A stretch of DNA of 64,000 nt from JADLHS01 sp964553795 (GTDB lineage Bacteria; Verrucomicrobiota; Verrucomicrobiia; Limisphaerales; JADLHS01). The notes under the pieces are model-generated. The model was not told the DNA's origin, searched no databases, and saw only the letters and a list, made by a program, of their open reading frames with translations. The position numbers were made by a program, and so were the translations under genes. Positions 19,201 to 27,541 of the stretch are shown one piece after another (position 1 is the first letter of the stretch; every line of letters begins with the position of its first letter). The DNA is taken from positions 10,785 to 74,784 of the forward strand of contig CAZKMR010000011.1 in assembly GCA_964553795.1 (NCBI GenBank), given 5' to 3'.

Positions 19201-19265
19201 CACTGGAAGAATTGTTCGCCCCGGAAAGTGGCAAAACCAACACTCCCAGCGCCGGGCTGAATTAA
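16260..19265 (+). CDS. Large AsmA-like/YhdP-type envelope protein
   Basis: The 1001-residue protein has a basic N-terminus, one membrane segment (about residues 24-44) and a long beta-rich region. The N-terminal part (LEFTTLRLHWTRGFVGENV, then DSVILRGGKLEWTL) resembles AsmA-family repeats, and the C-terminal part (FHGNVSARVTADVF, GSFVSTLLTPMAKLLPFRISG) is typical of AsmA-like C-terminal domains. Known relatives form bridge-like structures that move phospholipid between membranes. It starts one base after the DUF4340 stop, so it belongs to the same operon. The lipid-transport role here is inference. Confidence 0.8.
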   Translation: MATKAKAQSRFWRRCRIAFRRFRMVVWCITFLILGGLVYLNVVGLPDFVKRPLITRLQERGLDLEFTTLRLHWTRGFVGENVSFGAVTTTNRSVLPQFTARELELNLRLRQLLRGQVQVDSVILRGGKLEWTLTDSNAPPRALTIDKIETNLRLLPNDSWLLDDLRGQFGGAKFYLSGSLAHASAMRDWQFATGPRARDLNRASRQLRQLADGLERVSFATPPEVHLDVNGDARDLGSFNARLTINAPDADTAWGRARAAVLTAHRFPLGSNEMSRAEIHLQMQEFESRWASTTNFDAKLRVVSLARQPDLVEATATCRAGLIATPWAMLVGTHFKAGWTQAVTNRAPHLGQIDFHADSLTTWMTRALNVNFAANWSPATNDIAPEASLNLWTNLWPYQIHATTEVETLRTIALQADQVRGEFNWAAPHFTVPAFTASLYRGTVAGDAKMDVLSRLVSVTATSSFDPKHIAPLLPLGAQEWLAKFTWATPPALRGTAELTVPAWSWPEPDWTAQIRSGLKLAGQVAVTNGSYRGVHADWVTTRFTYTNHVWELPDLTLGRPEGGLVVFHRANDVTRDYYFRLRSTIDPLAVLPLLDAEVRRGFDYCEFTQPPVIDGEVWGRWFDHDSIGFRGQIALTNFAVRGEQLDAVVSGLRYTNLVVECLEPRVWRGTQHIAAEGITADFTARRTFITNAVGQFDPGVIVRMIGPTVAAVMSPYHFGQPPQARVNGYVSMHDPHDANVLFEGGGADFESMRFRFPRYEARILWQNNVLTVTNTSGDFHGGRAKGWAQFVFADHNRAQFAFGVNITNASLPALVADLTQKTNTLDGQLSGQLMITNAWTDDLNSWNGYGYAQLRDGLLWELPIFGALSAALEVGNNRFTEATGSFAIANSIIYSPDLEMRSAAMRLLYRGTVDFHGNVSARVTADVFRDTPVVGSFVSTLLTPMAKLLPFRISGTLKEPKYEPIYVPKILLVPFNPIQTLEELFAPESGKTNTPSAGLN

Positions 19266-19292
19266 TTTCTCCGCAAGGATACTGCCGCCCAA

Positions 19293-20360
19293 TTATTTCG
19301 TCGGCACCGGCACGGCGCGTTTGGCGAGAATGGCGTCCACGATCTTTTTCGCCAATTCCGGTTTCTCGATTAAGGCTCGCTTCGCCGCGTCTTTGCCTTG
19401 CCCGATGAGATCGCCCTCGAATTGCAGCCACGCGCCTTTCTTGTCCACGGCGCCAGTCTCGATGCCCATGTCCAAAATGCTGCCTTCCTTGTCGATGCCG
19501 TGATTGTAGATAATATCGAACTCGGCCTCGACAAAAGGCGGCGCGACTTTATTTTTCACGATTTTCACTTTGACGTGATTACCGATGGCGCTGCCCGCGC
19601 TGTCTTTCAACGTGTCTTTGCGGCGAATATCAATGCGCACGCTGGCGTAGAATTTCAGCGCCTTGCCGCCGGGTGTCGTTTCGGGATTGCCGAACATGAC
19701 GCCGACTTTCTCGCGCAATTGATTCGTGAAAATGCACGTGGTCTTGGATTTGTTGAGAATGGCCGTGAGTTTGCGCAAGGCTTGCGACATCAACCGCGCC
19801 TGCATGCCCATCGTCGCCATGCCCATCTCGCCCTCAAGTTCCGCTTTCGGCACGAGCGCCGCCACGGAGTCCACCACGATGACATCGAGCGCATTGGACC
19901 GTGCCAGCGTTTCGCAAATCGTCAGCGCTTCCTCGCCGGAATCCGGCTGCGACACCAGCAAATCGTCAAGGTTCACGCCGAGTTTTTTGGCATACCCCGG
20001 GTCCAATGCGTGTTCCGCGTCAATGAACGCCGCCAGGCCGCCGTTCTTCTGGGCGTTGGCGATGACGTGCAACATCAGCGTGGTTTTGCCGGAGGATTCC
20101 GGACCGAAGATTTCCACCACGCGCCCGCGCGGTACGCCGCCCACGCCGAGCGCCAAATCCACCGCCAGCGCGCCGGTGGGAATCACTTCAATTTTTTTCA
20201 ACGCCTGCGCATCGCCGAGCCGCATGATGGCGCCTTCGCCATAGCTTTTGGTAATGGTGGAAATCGCGGCATCCAGCTCGCGTTGCCGGGCGGCCGAGGC
20301 TTTGGCGGCTTCCGTGGCTTTCGATTCAACAGGAACTTTTTCGGTGGCTTTCGGTGGCAT
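19293..20360 (-). CDS. recA: Recombinase RecA
   Basis: RecA forms filaments on single-stranded DNA, drives strand exchange and triggers LexA cleavage. The 355-residue product has Walker A GPESSGKTT (86-94), the FIDAEHALDP segment, VIVVDSVAALVPKAELEGE and the L2-loop region FTNQLREKVGVMFGNPETTPGG. The start at 20360 (MPPKATEKVP) gives a 30-residue leader before the conserved core; a longer frame begins at 20438 without support. No recX or other partner is adjacent. No convincing LexA box was seen in the 265 bases upstream. It converges with the AsmA-like gene. Confidence 0.98.
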   Translation of the reverse strand: MPPKATEKVPVESKATEAAKASAARQRELDAAISTITKSYGEGAIMRLGDAQALKKIEVIPTGALAVDLALGVGGVPRGRVVEIFGPESSGKTTLMLHVIANAQKNGGLAAFIDAEHALDPGYAKKLGVNLDDLLVSQPDSGEEALTICETLARSNALDVIVVDSVAALVPKAELEGEMGMATMGMQARLMSQALRKLTAILNKSKTTCIFTNQLREKVGVMFGNPETTPGGKALKFYASVRIDIRRKDTLKDSAGSAIGNHVKVKIVKNKVAPPFVEAEFDIIYNHGIDKEGSILDMGIETGAVDKKGAWLQFEGDLIGQGKDAAKRALIEKPELAKKIVDAILAKRAVPVPTK

Positions 20361-20625
20361 AGCTATTCCCGGGGTAAAATGGTTTCGGCCGGTTCGTTTT
20401 CGGGGGGCGACGGTAGCGAATGAGTTTGGCGGAGTCAACGCCCGGAGCGCTTAGGTTATTCGCAGCAGCCAGGGCTCGTTTGAGAAAGCGCAAACCGTCC
20501 CGCAGGAACACCTGCGCGTCGTTACAGCGGGAAGCTAATCTTTTCTTTGGCCGGGAGTTGTGCTACTCATTTTTTAGGTAACCGCGCCCCGCATCTCAGC
20601 GCCAAACCCCAACCCAAGACTACAA

Positions 20626-21306
20626 ATGAAAACGTTCGCCCTCAAATCTGCTCTCGCTTCAGCGTTGTTGATTCCACTCACCGTCTGGTTCCTCGGCTGC
20701 GCCACCCCCGGCTATCGCACCGGCGAAAAAACCGCGGCCACCTTGGAATCGTTGGCTGGCCGCATTGAACGCGCCGGCCTGCAAATGGACATTGCCGTGA
20801 CGGAACTCAATCGCATGATCAACGATCCACAACCGGACTTGCGCCCGCAATTTCAACGCTTCGCGGCGGCAGTGGATAATCTTTCCTCTCTGTCCAATCG
20901 CGTCAGCAAGGCGGACGAACGGCTGGAAGAACGGGGGGAACAACATTTTGAAACCTGGAACGCCGAACTCGCCGCCATTCAAAACGAGGCCATCCGCTCC
21001 AGCGGCCTGGCGCGCAAACTCGAGGTGCAATCCCGCTTCGACGCCATCCGCGGTCAATGCCTGGAAGTTCTCACCCGATTCACGCCCGTGCAATCGGACC
21101 TGAATGATCTGGAACATTTCCTGAGCGCAGATCTGAACCCAAAAGGCCTCGCGGCCATCCGCGATTCCGCCGGTCGGGTAATTGATCGCGCCACGCCAGT
21201 GCGGGAATCCATCAGCAAGTTGGTAGCGGACATGCGCACGCTGGCCCGGGATGTTTCCCCGCAAACCGGCGCGGCGGCCCCGGCTGAAACTGCCTCCAGC
21301 AAGTAA
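20626..21306 (+). CDS. Predicted lipoprotein with helical coiled-coil, possibly DUF2959-like
   Basis: The 226-residue protein has a signal ending WFLGC with C25 as the lipidation site. The mature part is almost entirely charged helix (for example ERAGLQMDIAVTELNRM and LSNRVSKADERLEERG), which suggests a coiled coil. The pattern recalls DUF2959 proteins, but I am not certain. It stands alone, and its 3' end is four bases from the convergent HAD phosphatase. The function is unknown. Confidence 0.7.
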   Translation: MKTFALKSALASALLIPLTVWFLGCATPGYRTGEKTAATLESLAGRIERAGLQMDIAVTELNRMINDPQPDLRPQFQRFAAAVDNLSSLSNRVSKADERLEERGEQHFETWNAELAAIQNEAIRSSGLARKLEVQSRFDAIRGQCLEVLTRFTPVQSDLNDLEHFLSADLNPKGLAAIRDSAGRVIDRATPVRESISKLVADMRTLARDVSPQTGAAAPAETASSK

Positions 21307-21310
21307 CCCA

Positions 21311-22228
21311 CTACTTGGTCATGGCCGGGCGCGGGCGCGGTTTGTGCAAAGCGAAAATGTCCGTTTGATGCCGCAGCCCGGCTTTGCTGAAGCGAAAACC
21401 GTTTGAGGATGAGCCGACTTCTCCCAAGGGATCAGCCGGCGTGCCGGTTTTGATTTCATCCGTCAACTCCGCCACGCTGCGCAGCACTCGTGTCGGTTGA
21501 TACACGTAATCCGCCACGTCCTCAAACTTCGTCGAGCCGCTCAACACGAGATATGAGTGCATCCCGGCTTCGAACGCGCCGCGAATATCCGTCTCCATCG
21601 TATCGCCAATCATCACGACTTGTTCAGGTTCACCCAAGGCCAGGTTCATAAGTTTGCGCCGGGCGCAATGGAACATGTAGCCGTTCGGTTTGCCGAGGTA
21701 ATAGGCACGCCGCCCGGTGCTGGCTTCGAGAAAGGACGCAGTCGCTCCGGCGCCGGGCCGCGTTTTGTTGCTGGAGACCGGACACCAATTATCGGGATTT
21801 GTCGCCAGCAATCGCGCGCCTTGCTCGATGCATTCATGCGCCTTGGTCAGGCGATCCATCGTCGTCGAGCCTTCGCCCACGACGACGTAGCGCGGATGAA
21901 TGGAATCGCTGGCAATCTTGCGCTCGTGCAAGGCCGCCAGCAAACCGCCTTCGCCAATCACGAACACCGTACAGCCCGGGTCCGTCTCGCATAAGAAATC
22001 TGCCGTGTTCAACGCGGACGTGTAGAAATGCCGGGCGGACAAACCTTGAATGCCCAGATGCTTGAGCCGCACCGCGAGGTCTTCCGGCGTCGGTGCCGAA
22101 TTGTTCGTCAGGAATAAGAACGGCGCGCCCGTGGCAATCAGCGCTTGAATAAATTCAGTCACGCCGGGAATCAGATGATTCTCCCGGTAAATAACACCAT
22201 CCATGTCTATCAGATATCCTGTTTTCAT
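21311..22228 (-). CDS. HAD superfamily (subclass IIA) phosphatase, NagD-like
   Basis: The 305-residue protein has the HAD motifs in order: LIDMDGV (D8 nucleophile, D10), LFLTNNSAPTP (T41), the lysine in LGKPNGYMF, and VMIGDTMETDI. The cap between motifs II and III has the size of subclass IIA. Such enzymes remove phosphate from nucleotides or sugar phosphates (NagD, glycerol-phosphate phosphatases). ATG 22228 gives the standard MKTGYLIDMDG start; a longer frame to 22309 is not supported. A GGAAGGAGG stretch lies about 16 bases upstream, further than usual. Confidence 0.9.
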   Translation of the reverse strand: MKTGYLIDMDGVIYRENHLIPGVTEFIQALIATGAPFLFLTNNSAPTPEDLAVRLKHLGIQGLSARHFYTSALNTADFLCETDPGCTVFVIGEGGLLAALHERKIASDSIHPRYVVVGEGSTTMDRLTKAHECIEQGARLLATNPDNWCPVSSNKTRPGAGATASFLEASTGRRAYYLGKPNGYMFHCARRKLMNLALGEPEQVVMIGDTMETDIRGAFEAGMHSYLVLSGSTKFEDVADYVYQPTRVLRSVAELTDEIKTGTPADPLGEVGSSSNGFRFSKAGLRHQTDIFALHKPRPRPAMTK

Positions 22229-22512
22229 AGCGTGGTGGATAAATCCTCCTTCCCAGCCGTTCCATCCGGGCCAACGGTCGGGGAGTTTGCAGCCGGGATT
22301 TGGCCACACCTGTCTTTAGCATGAGCGTTGCCATACCGTCATTGTCTCCAGAAACACAATTGTTTACGCCGATTTCCATTTTTGTGCCGGAGGGAATTCC
22401 CGCACCTTGCCCAAAAAGGAACACGCGCTCGAATCGCGTGTGAATAACTCACCAACAAGTCATGAGCCGCATTTCCGTGGTTGGGTGTCTCTCCTGCTAA
22501 ACAACTATCGAT

Positions 22513-23205
22513 ATGTACAAAAACCCGACTTCTTCCGCCTCCAAAACCCAACGCGTCTGGCTCGACGGTCAACCCGTGGCGCTGCCGGCTTCCCGTCGTT
22601 CCCTCAACGCGATACGCACTTATCTCGAAACCCTCGCGCTCGAAAACGAGCGCGTCCTCTGCCATTTGAGCGTGGATGGTCGCCCGGCAAATATTTCCCA
22701 GTCCCAACCTCACTCGGAAGTTTTTTCCTACTCCCATATTGAGGCCAAATCGGTCGGCTTGACCGAAATCCCGTTGCGCATGCTCGAAACCGCATTGACC
22801 GAAACCGCCCAGGCGCGCACCGCCACAGAACTGGCCATCACGCTGGTGCTGATCAACGACGGTCAAGTGGCCCGCGAACTCTGGTGGGATCTGGCCCGTA
22901 AACTTAAAGTACCGCTCCTGACCTTGAGCCTGCTGCCGGAAACGATTTATCAAACTCCCGACGGTTGCGCCTCCTTGCTGCAAATCCGCAAATGGCAACT
23001 CCAACAACTCGCCACCATTATGAAAGATGTGGACGAAGCCTGCTGGGCGGATGATTGCGCGCCGCTGTCCAACGCGCTGGAAAATCGCGTGCTGCCGTGG
23101 TTGGACAAGTTGGAGGAAATGATTCAACTCTGGCGACAAACCGTCCTGGCCGGCGCGCGCTCCAAGTCTCATTGGGATCGCGATGTCGCGTCAATTGGCA
23201 AGTAA
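22513..23205 (+). CDS. Hypothetical cytoplasmic protein
   Basis: The 230-residue product has no signal peptide or membrane segment. It begins with a short segment containing VWLDGQPVALPASRRSLNAI, then a mixed alpha/beta part, then a helical C-terminal half (LLQIRKWQLQQLATIMKDVD). Codon use looks like that of neighbouring genes, and the composition is that of a real soluble protein. I do not recognise a family. It is isolated: divergent from the HAD phosphatase across about 284 bases in which I see nothing clear, and convergent with rpiB. Confidence 0.65.
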   Translation: MYKNPTSSASKTQRVWLDGQPVALPASRRSLNAIRTYLETLALENERVLCHLSVDGRPANISQSQPHSEVFSYSHIEAKSVGLTEIPLRMLETALTETAQARTATELAITLVLINDGQVARELWWDLARKLKVPLLTLSLLPETIYQTPDGCASLLQIRKWQLQQLATIMKDVDEACWADDCAPLSNALENRVLPWLDKLEEMIQLWRQTVLAGARSKSHWDRDVASIGK

Positions 23206-23255
23206 CACGAATCCCGGAATAACTACACCGCGCGCGGCTGGCGGCGGTCCAGCGT

Positions 23256-23684
23256 TCAAGGCTCGATCGCGTTAACGCGCGCCGCGTGTCGACCGCCAGC
23301 GAACTCGGTCGTTATCCAGACACGCACGATTTCCAGGGCCAGCTCAATGGGAACGGTGCGTTCCCCGATTGCCAGCACGTTGGCGTCGTTGTGTTCCCGC
23401 GCCCAACGCGCTGTTTGCAGACTCCAACACAAGGCACAGCGCACGCCGCGCACTTTGTTCGCCACAATCGCTTCCCCATTGCCCGAACCACCCAGCACGA
23501 TTCCGCGTTCGCATTCGCCCCGTCCCACCGCTTCCGCCGCCGGCCGAATGAACGCCGGATAATCCACCGGCGCCGCGCTGTTCGTTCCGAAATCGCGCAC
23601 CTCGTGACCTAACGACCCCAACAACGCGCGAATCTGTTCCTTGTAGGCAAAACCAGCGTGATCGGAGGCGAGCGAAATTTTCAT
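23256..23684 (-). CDS. rpiB: Ribose 5-phosphate isomerase B
   Basis: The enzyme interconverts ribose 5-phosphate and ribulose 5-phosphate in the pentose phosphate pathway. The 142-residue product starts MKISLASDHAGF and contains GIVLGGSGNGEAIVANKVRGVRCA and REHNDANVLAIGER, the family signature. The catalytic loop has Ser and Glu (GSGNGE) where Escherichia coli RpiB has a Cys, so it is of the type first characterised in Mycobacterium tuberculosis. ATG 23684 is preferred over a GTG three bases earlier. Alternative RpiB/LacAB substrates such as allose phosphate are possible. Confidence 0.93.
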   Translation of the reverse strand: MKISLASDHAGFAYKEQIRALLGSLGHEVRDFGTNSAAPVDYPAFIRPAAEAVGRGECERGIVLGGSGNGEAIVANKVRGVRCALCWSLQTARWAREHNDANVLAIGERTVPIELALEIVRVWITTEFAGGRHAARVNAIEP

Positions 23685-23839
23685 CACGGCTCAAGGTGAC
23701 CGACAGAATAGGCGTCGCCAATTTATTTCGCTTCATTCGCCGGGAAGATTCCCGGTTGAGACCGGCGCGAGAGCCGGTAGAAAAATCTCCCGCATCAGGT
23801 TTGCGCTCCGACTCACTGCTCGCTACGCTCGCCTCCTCC

Positions 23840-24355
23840 ATGCAAAGCAAAGCCGCCACCGTCCGGCAATATCTGGCCGAACTTTCGCCCGACCGCCGCA
23901 CCGCCATTGAAGCGGTGCGCGCCGTGATTCGCCGAAATCTCGACCCGCGCTACGAAGAAGGCATGCAATACGGCATGATCGGTTATTACGTGCCGCACGC
24001 CGTTTATCCACCGGGTTATCATTGCGACCCGAAGCAGCCGCTCCCATTCACCTGCCTCGCCTCCCAGAAGAATTACATGGCCATCTATCTCGGTTGCGTC
24101 TATGGCAACTCGGATCACGAGAAATGGTTTCGTTCCGCCTGGGCCAAGAGCGGGAAGAAACTCGATATGGGCAAAGCCTGCATCCGCTTCAAAAAACTCG
24201 CAGACTTGCCCCTCGAAATCATCGGCGAATCCATTCGCCGCGTGCCCGCTCGTAAATTCATCGCGTTCTATGAAGCCGCGCTGAAAGCCAACCTCCGTCG
24301 GCGCGCGAAAAAACCCGCCCGCCCGAAGCCGCAAGCCGCCGCGCGCCGTCGTTAA
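23840..24355 (+). CDS. DUF1801 family protein
   Basis: The 171-residue protein contains YLAELSPDRRTAIEAVRAVIRRN, YEEGMQYGMIGYYVP and NYMAIYLGCVYGN, the layout of DUF1801 (YdhG-like) proteins. The C-terminus is a tail of Arg, Lys, Pro and Ala that may bind nucleic acid. I use ATG 23840 because the family normally begins just before YL; a longer frame from 23696 has no family support. Its stop overlaps the convergent GH5 stop in a shared TTAA. The function of the family is not established. Confidence 0.8.
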   Translation: MQSKAATVRQYLAELSPDRRTAIEAVRAVIRRNLDPRYEEGMQYGMIGYYVPHAVYPPGYHCDPKQPLPFTCLASQKNYMAIYLGCVYGNSDHEKWFRSAWAKSGKKLDMGKACIRFKKLADLPLEIIGESIRRVPARKFIAFYEAALKANLRRRAKKPARPKPQAAARRR

Positions 24356-25380
24356 GGCGACTTTGGAATCAGCGCATCGCGAATCGGCGCGACCCATTCT
24401 TCCTTCTTCACGTCGTAGAGAATGAAGTCGCTGTCGAATTGCCAGTAAGCCCAACTCCACCCCCGTGCCTCGGCGGCGCGCGCCACTGCTGCGGTCCACC
24501 GCACGCGCGAATCCATCGGTCCGCGATCGTAAGCGCCAAATTCTCCCAGGAATATCGGGCGCCCATTCGCCTGGCTCCATTCCGCCGCTTTGTCGAACGC
24601 CCGCGCGACGGCCGCGTGTTCTTCCGGCGTTCCTTGCCAATCAAACCCCAGCTTGTCTTTGCGATCCGTCCAACTCGTGCCCTGATGCGTGAAAGGAAAC
24701 GGCTCGTAATAGTGAATCGTCACAATCAGGTTGCGATCCTGTTCCGGCAATTTCAGTTCTGGCAATCGGTCAATCTGATTCCATTGTCCCGGCCCGATGA
24801 TCACCGCGCGCGTCGGATTGGTTTTGCGAATGATGGCAAGCACTTCGGTGAAATACTCATTCCACAATTCCGGCGTCAGCTTGCCGAACGGCTCGTTCAA
24901 TATCTCGAAGCAAACCGTTGCGGGCGCGTTTTGATAATGCGCCGCCACCTGCCGCCAGAAGGCGAGCAACTTATCTTTGTTCGCTTCAGGATCATTGCCC
25001 AACGCTTGAAACTCGTGCAGGTCGAGAATCACCGCCAACTGCTGCGCTTGCGCCGCGTTCACCGCCCAATCCAACACCTCCAACCACGCCGCCTGCAACG
25101 CCCAGCCGTTCGTCGCGTCCATGTGCCGAAACGCATGCAGATTGATCCGCACCGAATCAAATCCCGCCTGCTTGAGCTTCGGGAAATATTCCGCTTTGAA
25201 CCGCCCGCGCTCCCGCGCCCGCCAGATGGGATCGTAACCGAGAATGTTCACTCCGCGCCCAAGCTTTTGATTCAAGGCGAATGCATCCAGCGCAGCATTG
25301 GTTTGTGTCTCCGCCCGCAGCGACTGGCAAAGTATTAACGCGACAACCCAAAGGGATACCCAGAGTTTGATGGTCTTCAT
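24352..25380 (-). CDS. Secreted glycoside hydrolase family 5 enzyme
   Basis: The 342-residue protein has a signal peptide of about 23 residues (cleavage near LRAE) and a (beta/alpha)8 cellulase-type domain. The acid/base E163 is in FEILNEPFG and the nucleophile E280 in PIFLGEFGAYD; DSVRINLHAFRH and VTIHYYEPFPFTHQG are other GH5 marks. GH5 enzymes cleave beta-linked glucans or mannans; the substrate cannot be read from the sequence. It is a single gene with no sugar transporter nearby, so probably a free periplasmic or secreted enzyme. Confidence 0.92.
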   Translation of the reverse strand: MKTIKLWVSLWVVALILCQSLRAETQTNAALDAFALNQKLGRGVNILGYDPIWRARERGRFKAEYFPKLKQAGFDSVRINLHAFRHMDATNGWALQAAWLEVLDWAVNAAQAQQLAVILDLHEFQALGNDPEANKDKLLAFWRQVAAHYQNAPATVCFEILNEPFGKLTPELWNEYFTEVLAIIRKTNPTRAVIIGPGQWNQIDRLPELKLPEQDRNLIVTIHYYEPFPFTHQGTSWTDRKDKLGFDWQGTPEEHAAVARAFDKAAEWSQANGRPIFLGEFGAYDRGPMDSRVRWTAAVARAAEARGWSWAYWQFDSDFILYDVKKEEWVAPIRDALIPKSP

Positions 25381-25696
25381 AGGGGAGTTCGATATTACCC
25401 GCCGCGCCGCACTTGGCTATTCGCAAAAACTCATGACAAGCAGCGCAGCTAAACAACTCCGTTAGGCTCGAACGGCCAGAAACTACAACCGCCGCGCGGC
25501 TGGCTTCGCTGGCGCGGCCCAGGTCTAAACACCCAACAGAGCGGCGGCTTTAGCCAGGAATCGCCTTCAAATTGGGACACTACCGGGCAAATGCCATTCT
25601 TGACGGTTGCCCGCGAATTGCTACTCTGCCCGGCCCGTTGTCACGCGGTCATCCAACGCTGGAGTTCGTCGGTTTCAACGGTCGCAACATTACTTT
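25381..25696. other. Intergenic region upstream of tig
   Basis: About 316 bases between the divergent GH5 gene and tig hold no convincing coding frame. The distal part has several short GC-rich self-complementary stretches around 25488-25560. The tig-proximal part holds the promoter candidate listed separately. Confidence 0.5.
25600..25627 (+). promoter_or_regulatory. Candidate sigma70-type promoter for tig
   Basis: TTGACG at 25600-25605 and TACTCT at 25622-25627 are 16 bases apart. A transcript starting near 25634 would have a leader of about 60 bases before the tig ATG at 25697. Confidence 0.4.
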
Positions 25697-27007
25697 ATGA
25701 ACGTTACAGTCGAGAATCTCGCTCCGTGCAAAAAACTCGTTCGCGTCGAACTGGACGCCCAGGCCGTGGACGCCGCTTTTGCCACCATGGAAAAGAATTT
25801 CCAGAAGGAAGCCAGCCTGCCCGGTTTCCGCCCCGGCAAAGCGCCGATTCCCATGGTCGTCAAAAAATACGAGGCGCAGATCAAAGACGAAGTGAAGCGC
25901 AAGCTCATCGGGGATGCTTATCGCGACGCGCTCAAGGAAAAGAACCTCGACGTGCTCGGCTATCCGGACATCGAGGAAATCCAGTTCGGTCGCGGCCAGA
26001 CATTACAATTCGCCGCCACCATCGAAACGCCGCCTGAGTTTGAATTGCCGGAATACAAAGGCTTGCCCGTGGAACGCGAAGCCCGGGAAGTCACCGAAGC
26101 CGACGTCGTCAAAGCACTCGATATGCTGCGCGAACAACGCGCTGACTTCGCCAAAGTGGACCGCGCCCTCGCCAATGGCGACATCGCCGTGGTGAATTAT
26201 TCCGGCACCAGCGACGGCAAACCGCTCACCGAATTCGCCCCGACCGCCAAGGGCATCACCCAACAGCAAGGCTTCTGGGTGGAGATGAAACCAGATGCCT
26301 TTGTGCCCGGGTTCGCGGATCAATTGGTTGGCGCCAAAGCCGGTGACAAGCGCACCGTGAACGTCGAGTTCCCCGCGGATTTTGTCACCAAAGAACTGGC
26401 CGGGCGCAAAGGGGTTTACGAGGTAGAAGTCGTCGAAGTGCGCGAGAAAACGTTGCCCGCGCTCGACGACGCGTTCGCCAAGATGTTCGATGCCGAGAGC
26501 ATGGACAAACTCCGGGAAGGCGTGCGCAAAGACCTCGAGAACGAGCTGAAATACAAGCAAAGCCGCGACACGCGCGGGCAAATCGTCAAGGCGCTGCTGG
26601 GCAAAGTGAATTTTGAACTGCCGGAAACCGCGGTCGCCAATGAAACGCGGAATGTGGTTTACAATCTGGTGCAGGAAAATGCCAAGCGCGGCGTGCCGCG
26701 CGACCTCATCGAGAAAGAAAAGGACGCTATTTACTCCGCGGCGGCCAGCAACGCCAAGGAACGCGTGAAGCTCGCTTTCCTCACACAGAAAATTGCCGAG
26801 AAAGAAGGCATCAAAGTTTCGCAGGAAGAAGTATTGCGCCGTGTTCAAACGCTCGCCGCAATGTATCAGATTCCGCCGGACCAGTTTATCAAGGATCTGC
26901 AAAAGCGTAATGGTGTGGTCGAGATTTATGACCAAATCGCCAGCGACAAGGTCATGGAGTTTCTCGAAATCAACGCCGCCGTCACGACCGTCCCGGCGAA
27001 AGCCTGA
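25697..27007 (+). CDS. tig: Trigger factor (ribosome-associated chaperone)
   Basis: Trigger factor binds the ribosome exit tunnel and shields nascent chains. The 436-residue product begins MNVTVENLAPCKKLVRVELD and carries the ribosome-binding signature GFRPGKAP (residues 43-50). A FKBP-like prolyl isomerase domain lies around 160-245 (GDIAVVNYSGTSDGKP, FVPGFADQLVGAKAGD), followed by the helical chaperone arms. ATG 25697 fits the family start; upstream codons are not supported. The usual neighbours clpP and clpX do not follow; ribH starts five bases after the stop. Confidence 0.97.
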   Translation: MNVTVENLAPCKKLVRVELDAQAVDAAFATMEKNFQKEASLPGFRPGKAPIPMVVKKYEAQIKDEVKRKLIGDAYRDALKEKNLDVLGYPDIEEIQFGRGQTLQFAATIETPPEFELPEYKGLPVEREAREVTEADVVKALDMLREQRADFAKVDRALANGDIAVVNYSGTSDGKPLTEFAPTAKGITQQQGFWVEMKPDAFVPGFADQLVGAKAGDKRTVNVEFPADFVTKELAGRKGVYEVEVVEVREKTLPALDDAFAKMFDAESMDKLREGVRKDLENELKYKQSRDTRGQIVKALLGKVNFELPETAVANETRNVVYNLVQENAKRGVPRDLIEKEKDAIYSAAASNAKERVKLAFLTQKIAEKEGIKVSQEEVLRRVQTLAAMYQIPPDQFIKDLQKRNGVVEIYDQIASDKVMEFLEINAAVTTVPAKA

Positions 27008-27012
27008 ACGCC

Positions 27013-27474
27013 ATGCTGAAGGCGGTGCGGAAAACCAAAGCGACGCCGACCAGCGGTTCTTTCGCCATCGTCGCCTCGCGCTACAATGCCCGCTATGTGG
27101 ACGGCATGTTGCATGCCGCCGCGCGCGAATTGAAACGTGCCGGCGCCAAAGTGCAAATCGTGCGCGTTCCCGGCGCGTATGAAATTCCCGTCGTAGCCGC
27201 CAAACTTTCGTCCGCCGCCACCAAACCCGCCGCGATCATTTGTCTGGGCGTAATTTTGCGCGGCGCGACCACGCACGCGCAGCATATCGGCGAAGCCGTC
27301 AGCCAAGGCCTGATGCAAATCCAGTTGCAACACCACGTGCCCGTGATTCACGAAGTGTTGTTGTTGGAGAACAAAGAACAGGCCGAGGCGCGCTGCCTCG
27401 ACCCGAAACACAATCGCGGCGTCGAAGCCGCCCAGACCGCGCTGGAAATGGCCCGCGTGATGGCCGCGCTCTAA
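27013..27474 (+). CDS. ribH: 6,7-dimethyl-8-ribityllumazine synthase
   Basis: RibH condenses the ribityl-aminouracil intermediate with dihydroxybutanone phosphate in riboflavin synthesis. The 153-residue product has the substrate loop RVPGAYEIP (51-59) and CLGVILRGATTHAQHI (78-92) with H88 at the canonical catalytic position. It lies five bases after tig and before uvrC, so the three genes may share a transcript; no other riboflavin genes are in the window. Confidence 0.96.
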   Translation: MLKAVRKTKATPTSGSFAIVASRYNARYVDGMLHAAARELKRAGAKVQIVRVPGAYEIPVVAAKLSSAATKPAAIICLGVILRGATTHAQHIGEAVSQGLMQIQLQHHVPVIHEVLLLENKEQAEARCLDPKHNRGVEAAQTALEMARVMAAL

Positions 27475-27541
27475 GCACGGCCCGAGCTGCACAAGGCTGG
27501 CTCACTTGCCAGCTGCCGCAATTCGCCCTTACCTTGGCGCT

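Noticed and set aside
19398..20423. 341-codon forward frame
   Set aside because: Antisense to recA.
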